Assembly: GCA_016302435.1 (NCBI GenBank)
Contig: JAEDNQ010000105.1
Location: 1 to 8,173 of the forward strand
Reading direction: 5' to 3'
Length of the DNA: 8,173 nt
Source of the DNA: Bacteroidaceae bacterium
GTDB lineage: Bacteria > Bacteroidota > Bacteroidia > Bacteroidales > Bacteroidaceae
The notes under the pieces were generated by a model. It saw only the letters and a program-made list of their open reading frames with translations. It had not been told where the DNA came from and made no database searches. Positions 5,832 to 8,173 of the stretch are shown piece by piece (position 1 is the stretch's first letter; the number at the start of each line of letters is the position of its first letter). A program made the translations under genes and the position numbers.

Positions 5832-8126
5832 TCAGAATGGCAATCCGACGGCAAAATGGAAGGCGAAGTCGCGGTCGAAGTTAGGGTGGGTGATGGGGAA
5901 CTGCTCTCTTCCATTGAAGGCCGGATTCACTGCTTTCATGCCCGCATCGAAGCGGACGATGAAGAAGTTGGCGTCCATGCGGAGTCCCACTCCGTAGCTG
6001 GCAGCAATCTGTTTCCAGAAGGTGTCGAACTGAAATTCTCCTCCTGGCTGGTCGTCGTAGCGGCGGATAGTCCAGATGTTGCCGGCGTCGATGAAGGCGG
6101 CTCCGCTCAGTTTCCAGAAGAGTTTGGCTCGATATTCGATGCAGAGGTCGAGCTTTATGTCGCCAGACTGATTGAGGAAGTTGATGCCCTTGTCCTGTCC
6201 GTTGTATGTGCCGGGGCCTAACGAGCGCACGGACCATCCTCTGACGCTGTTGGCTCCGCCGGCGAAGTAGCGTTTCTCAAAGGGCAGCTGGTCGGAGTTG
6301 CCGTAGGGGTAGGCTATGCCGAGAGCGGCGTGGAAGGCTACGGAGGAGTTTTGTCCTATTCTCTTGCTTTTGGCCAAATCGAGATCTCCTCTGACGTACT
6401 GTGCATAGGCTATGCCGCAGAAGGTGTATTGGCCGATGTCGTTGCGCTTGCCGCGTACCATGTGGGTGGCGAGGTTGAGCAGGTTGCCTGATGTCTCTAT
6501 GTTGAAGCGCACGGTGTAGGCATTCTTTCCGTAGGTCTGTTCGCGCACACCGAGGGAGTTGTATGTATAGGTGTATCCCATCTTGGTGATGAGCAGATTC
6601 TCGTAGTTGTAGCGGAGGATGGCGTTCGTCTTGCCTAAGGAGTCGAGGTACTGCTCCTTGAAGGTGGACGAAATCCAGGGCATGTAGACATAGCTTATCT
6701 CTGCCAGGTCAAAACGGTGCTGGGTCTTCTGGTTGCGGCTCTGCCACTTGTAGCGCCATGCGGCAGTGAGCACACGGCGGTGGAATTCGGGGCGGTTTTG
6801 CAGATTGTACTGCAGGTTTATTTCCGACGAGGCATTGTGTCTCATGCTCCAGTCGCGCGAGATGTAGGGGAAAAGGAGTTCAGGGAAGGTGATGGACGAC
6901 TCAGCTCCGAACTCCGTGTAGTTGTCGCCCTCATAGCCTTCTAACCCTGTGATGGCCTCATAGGCGCCGCGCAGCTTGAAGGTGAAGGTCTCTGAGCCGC
7001 GGAAGAGGTTTTTGTTTTGATATGATACGGATAGAGCTGCTCCGAGGTCGCCTGCAGTGTTGGTAGCCTCCACCTCGCAGCCTATGACGTGTGGCTTGGC
7101 ATGTGTCAGAGTCACTCGGCAGTCGAGTGTGTCTGTGCCTGTGCGCTCGTCAAGGTTTATGGCCGAATAGAGGATGGCTGGCAGACGGGTGAAGTTGGTG
7201 TAGGAGCGGCGCATCATGTTGTCGTTGTAGATGGTGCGTGGCTTTATCATAAGGTGGCTCATCAGCATTTTGTCGCGGAAGTGCTTTTCTCCGCTGCTGA
7301 TGAAGAAGTAGCCATCGTGTGCCACTGTGTCGAGTTTGCCCTCAAGCGATGGCACATCGGTGTAGAAGTACACGTTGCCCACTTTATAGCGAGTGTGGTT
7401 GCGTGCCTGTGAACGTCCGTCCTTCTGGTGGAGCTTGAGCGTCATGCGCACATCCACCTCTGCTGAGCCGCGTGCCGTGTCGGCGTCGAAGCGTATGTCC
7501 TCTTTGTTGAACTTATAGTAACCGTTGCTGCGCAGCATGTTGGCTATCCTGTTTCGCTCGCCGTTGAGAGTGTTGACATCGAAGGGTGCTCCTCGCTTGA
7601 GCAGCGAAAGGAGTGTGTCTCTGCCCATGATGTGGGCTCTCAAGCTGTCGTCTTCCACTCTGCGGCTTATGTGGCGAATGGTGTAGCGCACGCCTGGTTC
7701 TACGTCGAAGCGCACATTCATCTTTTTTCCTTTGACGCTGTTATGCTCCGTCACGCCTGCCTTCATGTAGCCGGCATTGTTGAGCACACGGGTGATGTCG
7801 TCCATTGTTCTGCCTGCCTTCGCACTGTCATAGAGCACAGGCGCTTGTCCTAACTTACGCATGAAGCGGCAAGCTGACTTGGATGTGTCGGTGCCTCCGA
7901 GTTTGTAGATCATCAAGGGTACTTTCACTCCAAACCACTTAGTGTTCGTGCGCTGAGTGATGTAGTCGCCCAGATGAAACTCCTTCATCACCTCCTCGTC
8001 CTGGCAGTCGACCTCCATGCCCTTGAGCATATATCGGTCTTCGGGTATGAATCTTTCTACCGAGCACGATACTGCTACCATGCAGATTATGAAGAGGACG
8101 AATATATATAATAATGTATGTTTCAC
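5832..8126 (-). CDS. tamL: TamL: lipid-anchored TamA/BamA-family outer membrane protein
   Basis: This 764-residue Omp85-superfamily protein is predicted to sit in the outer membrane as a C-terminal 16-strand-type barrel with periplasmic POTRA domains. The signal peptide is a lipoprotein type: hydrophobic residues 4-20, then AVSC with the lipidated cysteine at 21, followed by SVERFIPED. This anchor distinguishes the Bacteroidota TamL from proteobacterial TamA. POTRA-like repeats occupy roughly residues 30-340, including a GVRYTIRHI strand and an RNRIANMLRSNGYY helix-turn. The barrel region carries the Omp85 hallmark GGANSVRGW (623-631) and the chain ends in VGLPF, with the terminal Phe typical of beta-barrels. 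The start is GTG. The upstream frame has a TGA 24 bases earlier with no other start codon between, and the next ATG (residue 16) would destroy the signal peptide. TamL works with a TamB-type protein in envelope assembly. No tamB is in this window, and it may lie beyond the right edge. Confidence 0.92.
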   Translation of the reverse strand: MKHTLLYIFVLFIICMVAVSCSVERFIPEDRYMLKGMEVDCQDEEVMKEFHLGDYITQRTNTKWFGVKVPLMIYKLGGTDTSKSACRFMRKLGQAPVLYDSAKAGRTMDDITRVLNNAGYMKAGVTEHNSVKGKKMNVRFDVEPGVRYTIRHISRRVEDDSLRAHIMGRDTLLSLLKRGAPFDVNTLNGERNRIANMLRSNGYYKFNKEDIRFDADTARGSAEVDVRMTLKLHQKDGRSQARNHTRYKVGNVYFYTDVPSLEGKLDTVAHDGYFFISSGEKHFRDKMLMSHLMIKPRTIYNDNMMRRSYTNFTRLPAILYSAINLDERTGTDTLDCRVTLTHAKPHVIGCEVEATNTAGDLGAALSVSYQNKNLFRGSETFTFKLRGAYEAITGLEGYEGDNYTEFGAESSITFPELLFPYISRDWSMRHNASSEINLQYNLQNRPEFHRRVLTAAWRYKWQSRNQKTQHRFDLAEISYVYMPWISSTFKEQYLDSLGKTNAILRYNYENLLITKMGYTYTYNSLGVREQTYGKNAYTVRFNIETSGNLLNLATHMVRGKRNDIGQYTFCGIAYAQYVRGDLDLAKSKRIGQNSSVAFHAALGIAYPYGNSDQLPFEKRYFAGGANSVRGWSVRSLGPGTYNGQDKGINFLNQSGDIKLDLCIEYRAKLFWKLSGAAFIDAGNIWTIRRYDDQPGGEFQFDTFWKQIAASYGVGLRMDANFFIVRFDAGMKAVNPAFNGREQFPITHPNFDRDFAFHFAVGLPF

Positions 8127-8173
8127 GCTTCTTTCTTTGGACTTTGTTCAGTTTTATGTTTTCAGTTTGTATG

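Noticed and set aside
5763..6221. A 152-codon plus-strand open frame over the end of tamL
   Set aside because: It is an antisense shadow in codon register with the TamL barrel sequence. No promoter or leader features point to it.

Overview
This window looks like chromosomal DNA from a Bacteroidota species, most likely order Bacteroidales and possibly Prevotellaceae. The support is Bacteroidota-style promoter -7 boxes (TAnnTTTG), A-rich leaders that mostly lack Shine-Dalgarno sites, a DUF4270 lipoprotein paired with a half-length glycogen-synthase-like protein, and a lipid-anchored TamA relative (TamL). The genus is a guess from protein style, since no search was possible. All five complete genes and every regulatory element I can support read on the minus strand, so the layout is given from right to left.

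Right part (8126 to 5832): tamL, a 764-residue lipoprotein of the Omp85/TamA family. It starts at GTG and no promoter is visible in the 47 bases upstream, so it is probably co-transcribed with a gene beyond the right edge.

Middle (5743 to 3023): a TAACTTTG promoter box, a leader of about 130 nt, then aspS (aspartyl-tRNA synthetase). Six bases after it comes a YycJ/WalJ-type metallo-beta-lactamase-fold hydrolase. These two form an evident operon.

Left-middle (2897 to 643): a TACCTTTG promoter box with a short leader, then a 270-residue protein that contains only the N-terminal half of a GT5 glycogen/starch synthase. A 37-base gap, mostly filled by three 8-bp repeats, separates it from a DUF4270 lipoprotein. 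The transcript ends in tandem hairpins, the second with a U-rich tail.

Left end (642 to 1): a non-coding region of more than 600 bases. It holds the end of the DUF4270 transcript, a cluster of palindromic sequences that resembles an interspersed repeat, a TAACTTTG promoter box, and a clear cobalamin (B12) riboswitch. The riboswitch reads leftward into a gene that begins at about position 16 and lies almost wholly outside the window. That gene is probably B12-related, but it cannot be identified from the few codons present.

Most of the window is ordinary housekeeping sequence. The less ordinary parts are the left intergenic region and the GT5-half/DUF4270 pair, whose function is not established. 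I see no clear evidence of a wholly new system.
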